DNA of 64,000 bases from an uncultured Bacteroidia bacterium (GCA_943787465.1 CALSMN010000008.1:1-64000), one strand, 5' to 3'; counted from the first letter of the stretch, positions 1 through 8,433 are shown. Translations and numbers: made by a program. Notes: generated by a model from the letters alone, not told the origin.

Positions 1-2629
1 GAACATCAAGAAGTTCATAGCTCCACACTTGAGACAGTATATCAGCGTTAAATTTATTTCCTATAATAGATGCACTCTCCAGAAGTCGTCTCCATTTTTC
101 ATCATATTGATCAATAATAGAATGATAAAAACTATCAATATTTTCTGTATTTGGTAAGTAGCTATCATCAATTGGTCTTGATAAAAAATACCCCGCTGGA
201 TCGTAGATTAATATTTTGTCTTTTATCCAACTTTCTATCACCTGAAAGATATATAGCGGTGTTATCTGGCCTATGTTATCATTAGGATCTAATGTTTGAT
301 TAAAAAGATTATTAATTTCATTTAGAGAACTATTTTGGATTTTAAACTGATTATTTTTTTTGCTAAGATTTTTAACAAAATCATTAAGTTTAAAATCTTT
401 TTTATTTAACAGTTTATTTATACTAAAACCAAAGCTTGAATTAGAATTAAGTTCATTTAATTCAGCATATAATTTATCATATGATGGTCCTCTATCTTGC
501 TCATGCACCTTGTTTCTAATGGTTAAAATAATGCACATATTGCCTCTTAAAAATTTATTTCTGTTAACATGCTTTATAAAAGACTTAAAGAATGCATAGC
601 TTTCTTCATCAATCCAATGAATGTCCTCCATTATAAAGATAATTCGCTTTTTATTAGTTTCTAATTTTTCTATGATTTCAATACAAAGGTCTGTTAGAGT
701 TTGGTCTCTACTTTTTGAATATTCATTGATTAATGAGTCTGCTGAAACTATTGAGCTACCAACTTGAACAGCTTTACTCAAAGAATTTTCTATTTTTTGT
801 CCTCTATCTATTGCAAATGCATCTATGTTTAGTAATTTTCTAAATGCTTCTAAAAAGGGTTCATAAGTTGGTGAATTTTCTCCTTGAACCTCATCACAAT
901 CTCCATAATACCAATCCCACCCATTTTTAATAAATCTATTTTTTGATTCAATTAAACTTCTTGTTTTTCCAATTCCTGCAGGACCTGAAATCAACATGAT
1001 GTTTAATTCTTCATCATTAATGTTAGAGGTAATACGATTATAAATATCATTTTCAATATTTATTAAACTATCTACAAAAGGAAACTTTTGGAAATTTTCA
1101 AATTTGATTGAATTTTTAATTTGTGATTTATATCGCTTAATTAAAAAAGAATTGCTGAGGCTATAAACACCATTAAGTGGTAAAATTATAGCAAAAGACA
1201 ATAATAAATTATTAGTATTCAAGCCAGTTAGAATTATTGAATTAAAAATTAGTAATGATATAATTCCAAGAATAAGTCCAATGAATGAAGCCTTTTTTAA
1301 TGCTATATTTTGAGTTGTTGACGAATAATTAAAATATGATTTTGCAAGCAAATCACCAATAATTAATGTAATGAAAACCATAAACAAGTGAGCATATATT
1401 GGGTAATCGTCAAATAAAATTATATAAAATACAAACAAAGGGAAGTAGGATGCATATAGTGATGCATTAGCAAAAAATCGATAACCTTTAAGAGTATGAA
1501 AGCCATCAAGATTCATTCTGTTAACGAAATATAAATTTATTAATGTTGGCATTAAACTCATTCCAAGCGTCAAAAGAGCGATCCATAGTTTTGCTGAAAA
1601 TTCAAGATAATGATCTTCTGGCTCTGGCATTAAATATGATAATGAATAAATTATAAAAAATGATGTTATTGCAGGGATTAAAAAGAACGTTGATACAAAT
1701 CGTATTTTTTTTAAAAATAATTCAATAAGGTCTGTTATTGCGGAGGAACCATTGTTAATTATTTGTCTTATATTCTGATTGAAGAAAGCAAGTGCTGATA
1801 TTAATAAGATTGATTTTAAAAAAAGCAATAATATATTAATAAAGCTTACATGTCTTTTATCATGATTAAAACCTTTTGAATTAAGTGGTTCTGAAAAGCT
1901 ATTTAAATTACTGTAAGTTAGAAATTCTGTTTGAACAAGCCATATTGATTCTTCAATTACATCTAGATCGTCAACTATGAATATTCCAATCTTATCAAGG
2001 TTTAATTTTTCGCAAAGTATAGAAAACATAGATTCATTTAATTCTCCGTTTAAAAGAGATTCTGTTTTATCGTTTCCAAATATTTCTCTTAATTCATTTG
2101 GTTGTAATATATGATGATTTGAGTTTTTATGAATAGTTTGGTTTACGATTTCAAACATTTCATCATTACAATTTTTTCGAATTATTACAGATGTGATATT
2201 GGTGTTTGCGATCGGGACGTTTTGAAGCTCAATGTATTTTGTTGATAATAGTTTTTCAATTGATTCATCATAGGCATATTCAATCGGATCGTCAGCAAAA
2301 CCCATATAATTTGGCAAGCCATTGAAAAACGGGAAGAGCTCAATTTTGTGATTCATATTTTGATCACAAGTAGCCAGCGTTAAATTAATTTTTTCCTTAG
2401 TTAATTTAGCAAATAAATTTTCATTGTCTATTTCAATTATTGAATCACAATAATTACTGGTTAGAGATAAATAATACTTGTTGTTATTTGTATGTCTGGA
2501 TATATAATCAAGTGAAATAACATGCTTTTTGTATCTCTCAATTTTAAGTGAGTCACTTGTGGCTTTTGAATTGATATAATTAAATGATAATATTACTAAA
2601 AGCAGTAATGTTTTAAGATTAGATATCAT
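1..2629 (-). CDS. Membrane-anchored STAND/AAA_16 ATPase with seven TM segments (3' end outside window)
   Basis: Open on the minus strand from ATG 2629 to the window edge with no stop, so at least 876 residues; the C-terminus lies outside. Order read from translation: signal-like N-terminus (about 1-22), an extracytoplasmic region of about 235 residues, seven hydrophobic segments between about 258 and 490, then a P-loop ATPase. Walker A is GPAGIGKT at about 549-556. Walker B is IIFIMEDIHWIDEES at about 663-677, the ED-HW-D form typical of AAA_16/STAND ATPases related to MalT/LuxR and adenylyl-cyclase regulators. No recognised output domain is visible before the edge. The layout (external sensor, 7TM, signalling ATPase) suggests a transmembrane sensor; ligand and output are unknown. 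A TATATTTG -7 element sits 5 bases before the ATG, so the message would be almost leaderless. It lies beside an integrase and a tRNA, so it is probably island cargo. Confidence 0.85.
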   Translation of the reverse strand, partial: MISNLKTLLLLVILSFNYINSKATSDSLKIERYKKHVISLDYISRHTNNNKYYLSLTSNYCDSIIEIDNENLFAKLTKEKINLTLATCDQNMNHKIELFPFFNGLPNYMGFADDPIEYAYDESIEKLLSTKYIELQNVPIANTNITSVIIRKNCNDEMFEIVNQTIHKNSNHHILQPNELREIFGNDKTESLLNGELNESMFSILCEKLNLDKIGIFIVDDLDVIEESIWLVQTEFLTYSNLNSFSEPLNSKGFNHDKRHVSFINILLLFLKSILLISALAFFNQNIRQIINNGSSAITDLIELFLKKIRFVSTFFLIPAITSFFIIYSLSYLMPEPEDHYLEFSAKLWIALLTLGMSLMPTLINLYFVNRMNLDGFHTLKGYRFFANASLYASYFPLFVFYIILFDDYPIYAHLFMVFITLIIGDLLAKSYFNYSSTTQNIALKKASFIGLILGIISLLIFNSIILTGLNTNNLLLSFAIILPLNGVYSLSNSFLIKRYKSQIKNSIKFENFQKFPFVDSLINIENDIYNRITSNINDEELNIMLISGPAGIGKTRSLIESKNRFIKNGWDWYYGDCDEVQGENSPTYEPFLEAFRKLLNIDAFAIDRGQKIENSLSKAVQVGSSIVSADSLINEYSKSRDQTLTDLCIEIIEKLETNKKRIIFIMEDIHWIDEESYAFFKSFIKHVNRNKFLRGNMCIILTIRNKVHEQDRGPSYDKLYAELNELNSNSSFGFSINKLLNKKDFKLNDFVKNLSKKNNQFKIQNSSLNEINNLFNQTLDPNDNIGQITPLYIFQVIESWIKDKILIYDPAGYFLSRPIDDSYLPNTENIDSFYHSIIDQYDEKWRRLLESASIIGNKFNADILSQVWSYELLDV

Positions 2630-2633
2630 TTTA

Positions 2634-2641
2634 CAAATATA
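2634..2641 (-). promoter_or_regulatory. -7 promoter element of the STAND ATPase gene
   Basis: The minus strand reads TATATTTG, matching the Bacteroidota -7 consensus TAnnTTTG. It ends only a few bases before ATG 2629, implying a very short or absent leader. A clear TTTG -33 box is not visible; the region 20 bases upstream is T-rich. Confidence 0.45.
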
Positions 2642-2772
2642 TTTTTAAAAATTATCGATTTAAAATGTGTAATTTAATTGTGAGCGTAACGTTACGTTAA
2701 ACTCTGTAAAATGAAAGTCACTATCCTTTATATTTATAAGTTCTGTTACGTCGTGTTATTTTTTGTCTGTAT

Positions 2773-2791
2773 TTAATCAATCAATGATTAA
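2773..2791 (-). terminator. Weak inverted repeat after the integrase gene
   Basis: TTAATCA and TGATTAA form 7-bp arms with a 5-base loop directly after the integrase stop codon, followed on the minus strand by an A/T-rich stretch. It is short and AT-only, so it is at best a weak terminator. The rest of 2642-2772 shows only a TAACGTTA palindrome and no gene. Confidence 0.25.
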
Positions 2792-3988
2792 TTAGTGTAA
2801 AGTGATTTTATTAAGTCTAGCACTTTCATATTGAAGCTTAGAATGAGAGATTTTCGCATAAATCTGAGTTGTCTTAATATTGGTGTGTCCTAGCCAATGA
2901 CTTACCACCTCTATGGGAACATTATTATCCAAGAGTATTGTTGTAGCACATGTATGCCTGGCAATATGATGAGTTAGATTTTTTTTAATACCACATAAGT
3001 TAGAAATAAACTTTAAGTACCTATTAACTCTCTGATTGGTATAGATTGGTAAAACGTTACCTTTTAAGCTTCTAAATTTTGACCAGTTGTATTTATCTAC
3101 AATTGAAATCGCTGGTTTAATTAGGGGTATTTCTCGTCTTTCTCCGGTTTTAATTTGATCTACTCTAATATGAGGTTCATCATTTATAATTTGAATATCT
3201 TCCATTTTTAGATCTATTGCATCACAAAATCTTAAACCTGTGTAACACGAAAACATAAATATATCCCTTACTTGATCTAAAGATTCATTTTTGGATAAGT
3301 CCAAGCTATTCAATTTATCAAGTTCCTCCTTGGTAAGATATTCTCTGTTCCCCTGTGGGAATGTTAGTTTAAAATGGGCATAAGGATTTATATTCAATTT
3401 ACCTCTAGATATAGCATCACTAAGAATGGTTTTAACTCTTGTATGATGCTTATTGATAGAAGTAATGCTTAATCTGTCTCCTTTATTATTCCATATGATT
3501 TGTCTTAAATAGTCATCAAACTTGGCAATAATGGTTAAATCATAATTTTCGAGTGTGATCTTTTGTCTATTATGTTCGGATAGAAATTTAGTAAGATAAT
3601 TTTGACTAGCAAAGTAGAGTTTACTTGTAGCTTGAGACCAAGAGCCATCTTTTAATTTTCTATCTATGTACTCTTGAAAGTATTCTAATAATAAATCCTC
3701 AGATTTTTTTGATCCTAGTAATTGTATTTTAAGATCTTTAGCGGAGTAATTTATTTTTAGTTCATCAAAATTATTTTTTATGCGATAAATTTTCATCTTT
3801 AGATCAGATAGTCTTTGATTAAAAAGCGAGTTTTTATTAAACTCCTCTTTCTTAGGGTTCCAATCTGATTTTTTACAAGGTAAACCAGTTGTAAATTCTG
3901 CTTTTGTTCGGTTAAAGATAATTTGAGCATAAACCTTAAAACCCGATCCAGAACTTTTAACAGGTTTTAAGTAGAACTTAACCGTCAT
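2792..3988 (-). CDS. Tyrosine recombinase (Bacteroidota island/phage integrase)
   Basis: About 398 residues. It has the Bacteroidota integrase layout: an N-terminal arm-binding beta domain (MTVKFYLKPVKSSGSGF onward), a SAM-like core-binding domain in the middle, and a C-terminal catalytic domain. Catalytic residues visible: Arg in YTGLRFCDAIDL, Lys in IKTGERREIPL, HIARHTCAT, and LGHTNIKTTQIYAKI with the nucleophile Tyr. The open frame extends up to a TTG at 4060, but ATG 3988 gives the canonical family N-terminus and leaves the repeats at 4003-4053 outside the coding region, so I prefer it. The gene starts 172 bases from tRNA-Ala and is transcribed in the same direction, the usual arrangement of an integrase beside its tRNA attachment site. 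Together with the STAND gene it marks an integrated element extending left. Confidence 0.92.
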   Translation of the reverse strand: MTVKFYLKPVKSSGSGFKVYAQIIFNRTKAEFTTGLPCKKSDWNPKKEEFNKNSLFNQRLSDLKMKIYRIKNNFDELKINYSAKDLKIQLLGSKKSEDLLLEYFQEYIDRKLKDGSWSQATSKLYFASQNYLTKFLSEHNRQKITLENYDLTIIAKFDDYLRQIIWNNKGDRLSITSINKHHTRVKTILSDAISRGKLNINPYAHFKLTFPQGNREYLTKEELDKLNSLDLSKNESLDQVRDIFMFSCYTGLRFCDAIDLKMEDIQIINDEPHIRVDQIKTGERREIPLIKPAISIVDKYNWSKFRSLKGNVLPIYTNQRVNRYLKFISNLCGIKKNLTHHIARHTCATTILLDNNVPIEVVSHWLGHTNIKTTQIYAKISHSKLQYESARLNKITLH

Positions 3989-4002
3989 TGTTTTTGATGA
4001 AA

Positions 4003-4053
4003 ATGTTTCAGGTGAAACATTTTTATTCTTTAGGTGAAACATAAGTGAAACAT
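4003..4053. repeat. GTGAAACAT repeat cluster between integrase and tRNA
   Basis: Three direct copies of (A/G)GTGAAACAT occur at about 4011-4020, 4033-4042 and 4044-4053. The first copy also pairs with ATGTTTCA at 4003-4010 to make a perfect 8-bp-arm palindrome with a 2-base centre. Copy spacings are 22 and 11 bp, so all copies lie on one face of the helix. This fits integrase arm-type or excisionase/regulator sites in front of the integrase gene; the function is inferred. Confidence 0.6.
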
Positions 4054-4159
4054 TTTGCAATAAAATTAGGAATAAAATAAAAGTTATTGCAACTCTAAAT
4101 GATGTAACTTATTGACAATGAAAGGCTTTGAAAAAGGTCGAAAAACTCAGAAAGGAAAA

Positions 4160-4236
4160 TGGTGGAGAATACCGGATTCGAACCGGTGGCCTTTTGACTG
4201 CCAGTCAAACGCTCTAGCCAACTGAGCTAATCCCCC
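4160..4236 (-). tRNA. tRNA-Ala(GGC)
   Basis: Cloverleaf on the minus strand: acceptor GGGGGAT pairs ATTCTCC (two G-U pairs), anticodon loop CTGGCAG gives GGC, and the T-arm has GGTTCGAATCC. A CCA follows the discriminator A in the DNA; the other tRNAs in this window do not encode CCA. Its 3' end faces the integrase, making it the likely chromosomal attachment site. A TATCTTTG -7 element lies at 4273-4280. Confidence 0.93.
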
Positions 4237-4272
4237 AAGATAAAGTCATAAATACATTGACTTTTTACATTG

Positions 4273-4280
4273 CAAAGATA
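4273..4280 (-). promoter_or_regulatory. -7 promoter element of tRNA-Ala
   Basis: The minus strand reads TATCTTTGCA about 37 bases before the tRNA 5' end, matching TAnnTTTG. The -33 region is T-rich without a clean TTTG. Confidence 0.5.
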
Positions 4281-4329
4281 AAGAATACCTGAAATAAAAC
4301 CCTTTTCTTTTCCTTAATTTGCAGAACGA

Positions 4330-5185
4330 ATGCCAGACACTTATACCATACACAACGATTTTCTTCAAGTACGTATCAAGCGGAAAGGAGCTGAGTTGTG
4401 CTCAGTAAAGAACAATACATATACTGAATTTATATGGCAGGCATCTCCAATCTGGAATCGCCATGCACCAAATTTATTTCCAATAGTAGGTAGTTTGTTG
4501 GATCACGAATACAGATATAATGATAAAAATATAGCTCTTACTCATCATGGTTTTGCTCGAGATATGGATTTTGATATGTTGCATCAAAGTGAACATTCCA
4601 TCTGCTTTATTCTTCAAAATGATGAATTTACATGGAGGAGTTATCCATTTAAGTTTACATTATTAATCACCTTTACTTTAGAGAATAATTCATTGATACA
4701 GTCCTACAGAGTATTAAACACGGATACGAAAACTATTCCTGTTTCTTTTGGCGGACATCCAGCATTTAATGCAAACCCTATTGGTGATTTTGAAATTTAT
4801 TTTGAATCAAATGAATCCATTTATTCTAACATGCTTGATGGTCCATATATAAGTAATCAATTAAAACCAATAATTGTAGACAACAAAATAAGTTTAGATT
4901 TATTTACCTTTAATGAGGACGCTCTAATCTTTCAAAAACTTCAATCCAAATGGGTTAAGCTGGTACATGCAAAATCCTCTTACGCTGTAAAAGTTGATAT
5001 CACTGATTTTCCCTTATCTGGGAATATGGTCAAAACCAGGTGCTCCTTTTGTTTGTATCGAACCATGGCAGGGGCTGGCGGATTTTACTTCACACAATAA
5101 GGATATTTTTTCAAAAAAAGGAATTATCGCTTTGGGGCAAAATCAGGAAATCAATCGTCAATTTAGTATGGAGTTTACGGGATAG
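4330..5185 (+). pseudogene. Aldose 1-epimerase (LacX-like mutarotase), one-base frameshift near the 3' end
   Basis: Galactose-mutarotase superfamily protein of about 285 residues if read across the shift. The first frame (4330-about 5010) carries THHGFARDMDF and SFGGHPAFN, the family histidine motifs. After VDITDFP the frame drifts to a non-homologous tail ending at 5100. The neighbouring frame continues correctly with YLGIWSKPGAPFVCIEPWQG and runs to 5185. It contains FVCIEPW, whose Glu is the expected general base. The lesion is an extra T in the TTTT run at 5007-5010. In the present reading the catalytic Glu is lost. This could be a real mutation or a homopolymer sequencing error. Expected role: interconversion of sugar anomers in the cytoplasm. 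The gene ends 2 bases from the convergent PorD-like gene. Confidence 0.85.
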
Positions 5186-5186
5186 T

Positions 5187-6074
5187 TTATCCTTTGATAC
5201 GATCGTAGTTAGTTGCATTAGATGGGTCTAATTTCCCAAGGATATCAATAGCTCTATTTTTAAGTCCAGGATCAGCTTTGGAAAAAATTTGAATTAACTC
5301 ATCCCTTTTGGCATTAAAAAAAATCTTAAATGTAACAGAATTAGGAACCCGTTCTTGGATGGATCGAATTTTTTCCAATGATGCATATATTTCTTTTCTA
5401 CCCTCATCATTGTCATCTTTGAATTTATCCAAGCCTACCATGTGATATTGGTAAAAACCAGCTCTGTAAACTTTGAATCGATCATCTAATAATTGATCAA
5501 TGATGTAATATTTATTTCTATTTCCTCGACCATCGCTTGGATTCCACCCAGGAACATTTTGGGACATATTCCGTATTTGAAGTGCTTTATTAAAGTAAGC
5601 TTGTCCTCCTTCAGGGGCGTAGGAGTCAAAATCAATTCCAATAATTACGTTGGCATAGAAAGCTAGTAGTGTGGTTAGTGCCATAAGATTGGCATTTTCT
5701 TGATAGTCTAGGCTTTGAAATTGAGCATATTTAAAGAACCATTCTTGATCAAAATGGCTAAAGAGTGTAGTATTATATGTGGTACCATATACGGGACGTG
5801 TACTCGTTATATTTACTTCTGCTTTGAATTGATCAATGTTAAATTCAGTAATATTGATGACAAAATTGCAATTGATTTTTTCTTGTGGTTGTACCTTATT
5901 GCTAATCCAGTTACGTTGATTCATGAACTGATTGATAGCATTTTGTAAATCATCAAAAATATCCTTATTGGTTGCCTGAATCTGGTCTGTTCTAATTTGG
6001 ATATTGCATTGTAAATCTTGTCCCCATGAGATGGAGCAAATTAGAATAAAAACGAGAGTAAAGTATTTTTTCAT
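5187..6074 (-). CDS. porD: DUF4835 family protein, PorD-like T9SS component
   Basis: 295 residues with a cleavable signal peptide (about 1-18, ending SWGQ), so exported. The sequence matches the DUF4835 family by overall pattern: FNIDQFKAEVNITSTRPVYG, a conserved middle with ALTTLLAFYANVIIGIDFDS, then NQ/GWNPSDGRGNRN. This family is conserved in Bacteroidota next to coaBC and is annotated as type IX secretion protein PorD; the precise role is not settled. The start ATG 6074 overlaps the coaBC stop by 4 bases (ATGA), indicating translational coupling in the operon rpoZ-coaBC-porD. Abundant T9SS cargo elsewhere in the window fits. Symbol moderately sure. Confidence 0.82.
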   Translation of the reverse strand: MKKYFTLVFILICSISWGQDLQCNIQIRTDQIQATNKDIFDDLQNAINQFMNQRNWISNKVQPQEKINCNFVINITEFNIDQFKAEVNITSTRPVYGTTYNTTLFSHFDQEWFFKYAQFQSLDYQENANLMALTTLLAFYANVIIGIDFDSYAPEGGQAYFNKALQIRNMSQNVPGWNPSDGRGNRNKYYIIDQLLDDRFKVYRAGFYQYHMVGLDKFKDDNDEGRKEIYASLEKIRSIQERVPNSVTFKIFFNAKRDELIQIFSKADPGLKNRAIDILGKLDPSNATNYDRIKG

Positions 6075-7258
6075 AAGTAACGGAGCAAAAGTTGAGTAAT
6101 ATCTTGAGATACTTCTAATTTGGATTTAGCGCTATATTGGTGTATTTCTCCATTTTTTTCCAGGATGGTAACTTTATTGGTGTCTTTTCCAAATCCAGCT
6201 TCAGGATCGTTCATTGAATTGAGAACGATGAAATCTAAGTTTTTGGTATTTAATTTTTGTTTGGCGTGTTTTAATTCATCGGTAGTTTCTAATGCGAATC
6301 CGGCAAGTATCTGATTTGGTTTTTTAAGTTTCCCTAATGTTGCAAGTATATCTTTCGTTCGGGTTAATATTAATTGCATTTCGTCTGCTGTTCCCTTTTT
6401 TATTTTTTGGTCAGTATACTGAGCCGGTTTAAAATCAGCTACTGCTGCGGCTAAAATAGCTGCATCGCAACTGGGGAATATCCTGCTGCAGGCATCATAC
6501 ATTTGCTCTGCTGACTCAACATGAGTTAATGTTATGTTGGGGGATAAATTGTGAGATGAAGTAGGTCCTAGAACGAGTTCAACACTAGCGCCAAGACGAG
6601 ATAGAGTATTGGCAATGGCTACACCCATTTTCCCGGAACTGTAATTCCCAATGAAACGAACAGGATCTATTTTTTCATAGGTAGGTCCAGCATTGACAAG
6701 TATTTTTTTTCCTTCCAACAGAGTGGATTGATCAAAATAACGAGCTACAGTTTCACAGATGGTCTCGGGTTCAGACATACGACCCATACCAGATAGACCG
6801 CTAGCTAACTCACCTGAAGTTGCCGAAATTTCAATATTACCAAAACGAATAAGTGTGTCAATATTTTGTGAAGTAGAAGGATGTTGATACATATCTAAAT
6901 CCATAGCCGGAGCAAAAAAAACAGGACAATCTGCGGACAAATAAGTAGCTAACAATAAGTTGTCACATCTCCCCATAGCCATTTTGGAAAGAGTGTTGGC
7001 TGTGGCAGGAGCAATCACCATTGCGTCTGCCCATTTTCCTAGCTCAACATGATTGGTCCACTGGCCAGTTTCTTTAACAAAGAAGTTGGAGTATACGGGA
7101 TGTTTAGATAATGTAGAAAGGGTTAGTGGTGTGATAAAATCTAACGCACTTGGGGTACAAATGATTTTAACATCGGCTCCATTTTTAATGAATAAACGCG
7201 TTAAAACAACTGCTTTATATGCAGCAATTCCTCCGGTTATGCCAAGAAGAATTTTTTT
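6071..7258 (-). CDS. coaBC: Phosphopantothenoylcysteine decarboxylase/synthetase CoaBC
   Basis: Bifunctional coenzyme A biosynthesis enzyme: CoaB joins cysteine to 4'-phosphopantothenate, CoaC decarboxylates the product using FMN. The flavoprotein half reads KKILLGITGGIAAYKA at the N-terminus, then HVELGKWADAMVIAPATANTL and PAMDLDMY. The CoaB half has VNAGPTYEKIDPVRFIGNYSSGKMG, DAAILAAAVADFKP and the K-IKKG region. Total is about 396 residues. The first in-frame ATG is at 7021, inside the decarboxylase domain and 79 codons too late. The conserved upstream reading begins near 7258, overlapping the rpoZ stop, with no ATG, GTG or TTG available. The start is therefore a rare codon such as ATT 7252, or there is an indel in the A7 run at 7252-7258. 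Downstream porD overlaps by 4 bases. Confidence 0.9.
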   Translation of the reverse strand, partial: KKILLGITGGIAAYKAVVLTRLFIKNGADVKIICTPSALDFITPLTLSTLSKHPVYSNFFVKETGQWTNHVELGKWADAMVIAPATANTLSKMAMGRCDNLLLATYLSADCPVFFAPAMDLDMYQHPSTSQNIDTLIRFGNIEISATSGELASGLSGMGRMSEPETICETVARYFDQSTLLEGKKILVNAGPTYEKIDPVRFIGNYSSGKMGVAIANTLSRLGASVELVLGPTSSHNLSPNITLTHVESAEQMYDACSRIFPSCDAAILAAAVADFKPAQYTDQKIKKGTADEMQLILTRTKDILATLGKLKKPNQILAGFALETTDELKHAKQKLNTKNLDFIVLNSMNDPEAGFGKDTNKVTILEKNGEIHQYSAKSKLEVSQDITQLLLRYL

Positions 7259-7586
7259 ATTTGGAATCTTCTTTTGCAGGATTTCTGAAATAAACCTTCT
7301 CGTTTAAAAACTCTTCAATCGCAACAATTGTTGGTTTTGGTAGTCCTTCGTAATGTTTTGAAATTTCAATTTGCTCTCTGTTTTCAAAAATTTCTTCCAA
7401 ATTGTCATGGTCAGAAGCAAATTCGTCCAATTTTGCGACTAATTCTTCTTTGATAGAAGAAGAGATTTGGTTTGCTCTTTTAGAGATGATAGCAACAGAC
7501 TCATATAAATTGTCGGTTGGTAAACTAATCTCACGAGTGTCTCTAGTAATGGTTGAGTTTGGAATCTCTGAATCGTTATTTGTCAT
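7257..7586 (-). CDS. rpoZ: RNA polymerase omega subunit (Bacteroidota type)
   Basis: 109 residues, the size usual for Bacteroidota omega. The core TDNLYESVAIISKRANQISSSIKEEL matches the RpoZ/Rpb6 fold pattern (N-x-Y-E-a-V-x-I-I-a-K-R-A-x-Q). Omega helps assemble and stabilise RNA polymerase by holding beta'. The gene lies between bamD and coaBC, a conserved Bacteroidota order, and its stop overlaps the start region of coaBC. Confidence 0.88.
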   Translation of the reverse strand: MTNNDSEIPNSTITRDTREISLPTDNLYESVAIISKRANQISSSIKEELVAKLDEFASDHDNLEEIFENREQIEISKHYEGLPKPTIVAIEEFLNEKVYFRNPAKEDSK

Positions 7587-7597
7587 GATATTATTTT

Positions 7598-8389
7598 TTA
7601 GTTGGTTTGGGCTAAAACTGCCAGTGTTTTTTCTTTTATTTTTTGAATATCATTGGCATACATGGTCTTGTCGCCAAATTCTTTTTTGAACGCTTCAATT
7701 TTGTTTAAGGTATCTTGATAACGCTCTGCTTGTTTCTTTTGAATACTATTTTTGGCATATCGATATGCAGCATCAACTACCAAGTAGTTTAATTCAGTTC
7801 TGTTTTCAATATCCGGATAGTCGTCAATTGCGTTTTGGCAGGCAACAATTGCACTGTTGTAATACCCTAATTCATAATAGAGTTTGGCGTTTTCGTAAAT
7901 CTTTTTAAGAATCTTTTGTCGAAGAATATCGATTTTGTCATTGCAATCTGATACGTATGTACTATTGGGGTATTTATTTATGAATGCTTGCAAATCATTG
8001 ATAGCCTCTTTTGTTGGACGTTGATCTAGTTCATGTGGCATTGATCGCTTAAATTTACAAAGAGCAGACATGTATAAAGCTTCTTCTTTTTTATCGCTTT
8101 GTGAATATATTTCAACAAAATTGTTGAAATGGTAACCAGCCAAAAGATATTCTTGATTTCCATAGTACGAATAAGCGTACAAATATTGAATTTCTTCCCG
8201 CTCAGATCGGCCATAGTACAAGCCCAAAAGTTCTTCCAGAAGAGGTTGAGCCCTGAGGTAATCCTTGGCTTTATAGTATTTTTTAGCAGCGTCTAATTTT
8301 TCTTGAGGAGTGCCATCTTTCACCAGTTTCTGATAACTGGAACAAGAGGCAAATAAAAACACGAATGATATGTAAACTAAATTTCTCAC
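7598..8389 (-). CDS. bamD: Outer membrane assembly lipoprotein BamD
   Basis: A lipoprotein of the BAM complex that inserts beta-barrel proteins in the outer membrane. The mature part is a run of TPR-like helices (AKKYYKAKDYLRAQPLLEEL, YLYAYSYYGNQEYLLAGYHF, YYNSAIVACQNAIDDYP). The open frame reaches ATG 8422, but a good promoter -7 element (TATCTTTG, 8403-8410) lies inside that extra N-terminus. GTG 8389 is preceded by TTGGAG and gives MRNLVYISFVFLFASC, a standard lipoprotein signal with the lipobox Cys at residue 16. I therefore place the start at GTG 8389 (about 263 residues). Divergent from the serine palmitoyltransferase gene. Confidence 0.88.
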   Translation of the reverse strand: MRNLVYISFVFLFASCSSYQKLVKDGTPQEKLDAAKKYYKAKDYLRAQPLLEELLGLYYGRSEREEIQYLYAYSYYGNQEYLLAGYHFNNFVEIYSQSDKKEEALYMSALCKFKRSMPHELDQRPTKEAINDLQAFINKYPNSTYVSDCNDKIDILRQKILKKIYENAKLYYELGYYNSAIVACQNAIDDYPDIENRTELNYLVVDAAYRYAKNSIQKKQAERYQDTLNKIEAFKKEFGDKTMYANDIQKIKEKTLAVLAQTN

Positions 8390-8402
8390 TCCAAAATGTG
8401 TG

Positions 8403-8433
8403 CAAAGATAATCATATTTCATATCATTTTCAA
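8403..8433 (-). promoter_or_regulatory. bamD promoter
   Basis: Minus strand: TTG (8431-8433), 20-bp spacer, TATCTTTG (8403-8410) followed by CACA. It matches the Bacteroidota sigma-A consensus. Transcription would begin just before GTG 8389, excluding the upstream ATG 8422. Confidence 0.6.

Noticed and set aside
360-599. Plus-strand 79-residue frame
   Set aside because: It lies fully inside the STAND ATPase gene on the minus strand, which has conserved motifs across the region.
2792-4060. TTG 4060 as the integrase start
   Set aside because: It would translate the phased repeats, and the family N-terminus begins at ATG 3988.
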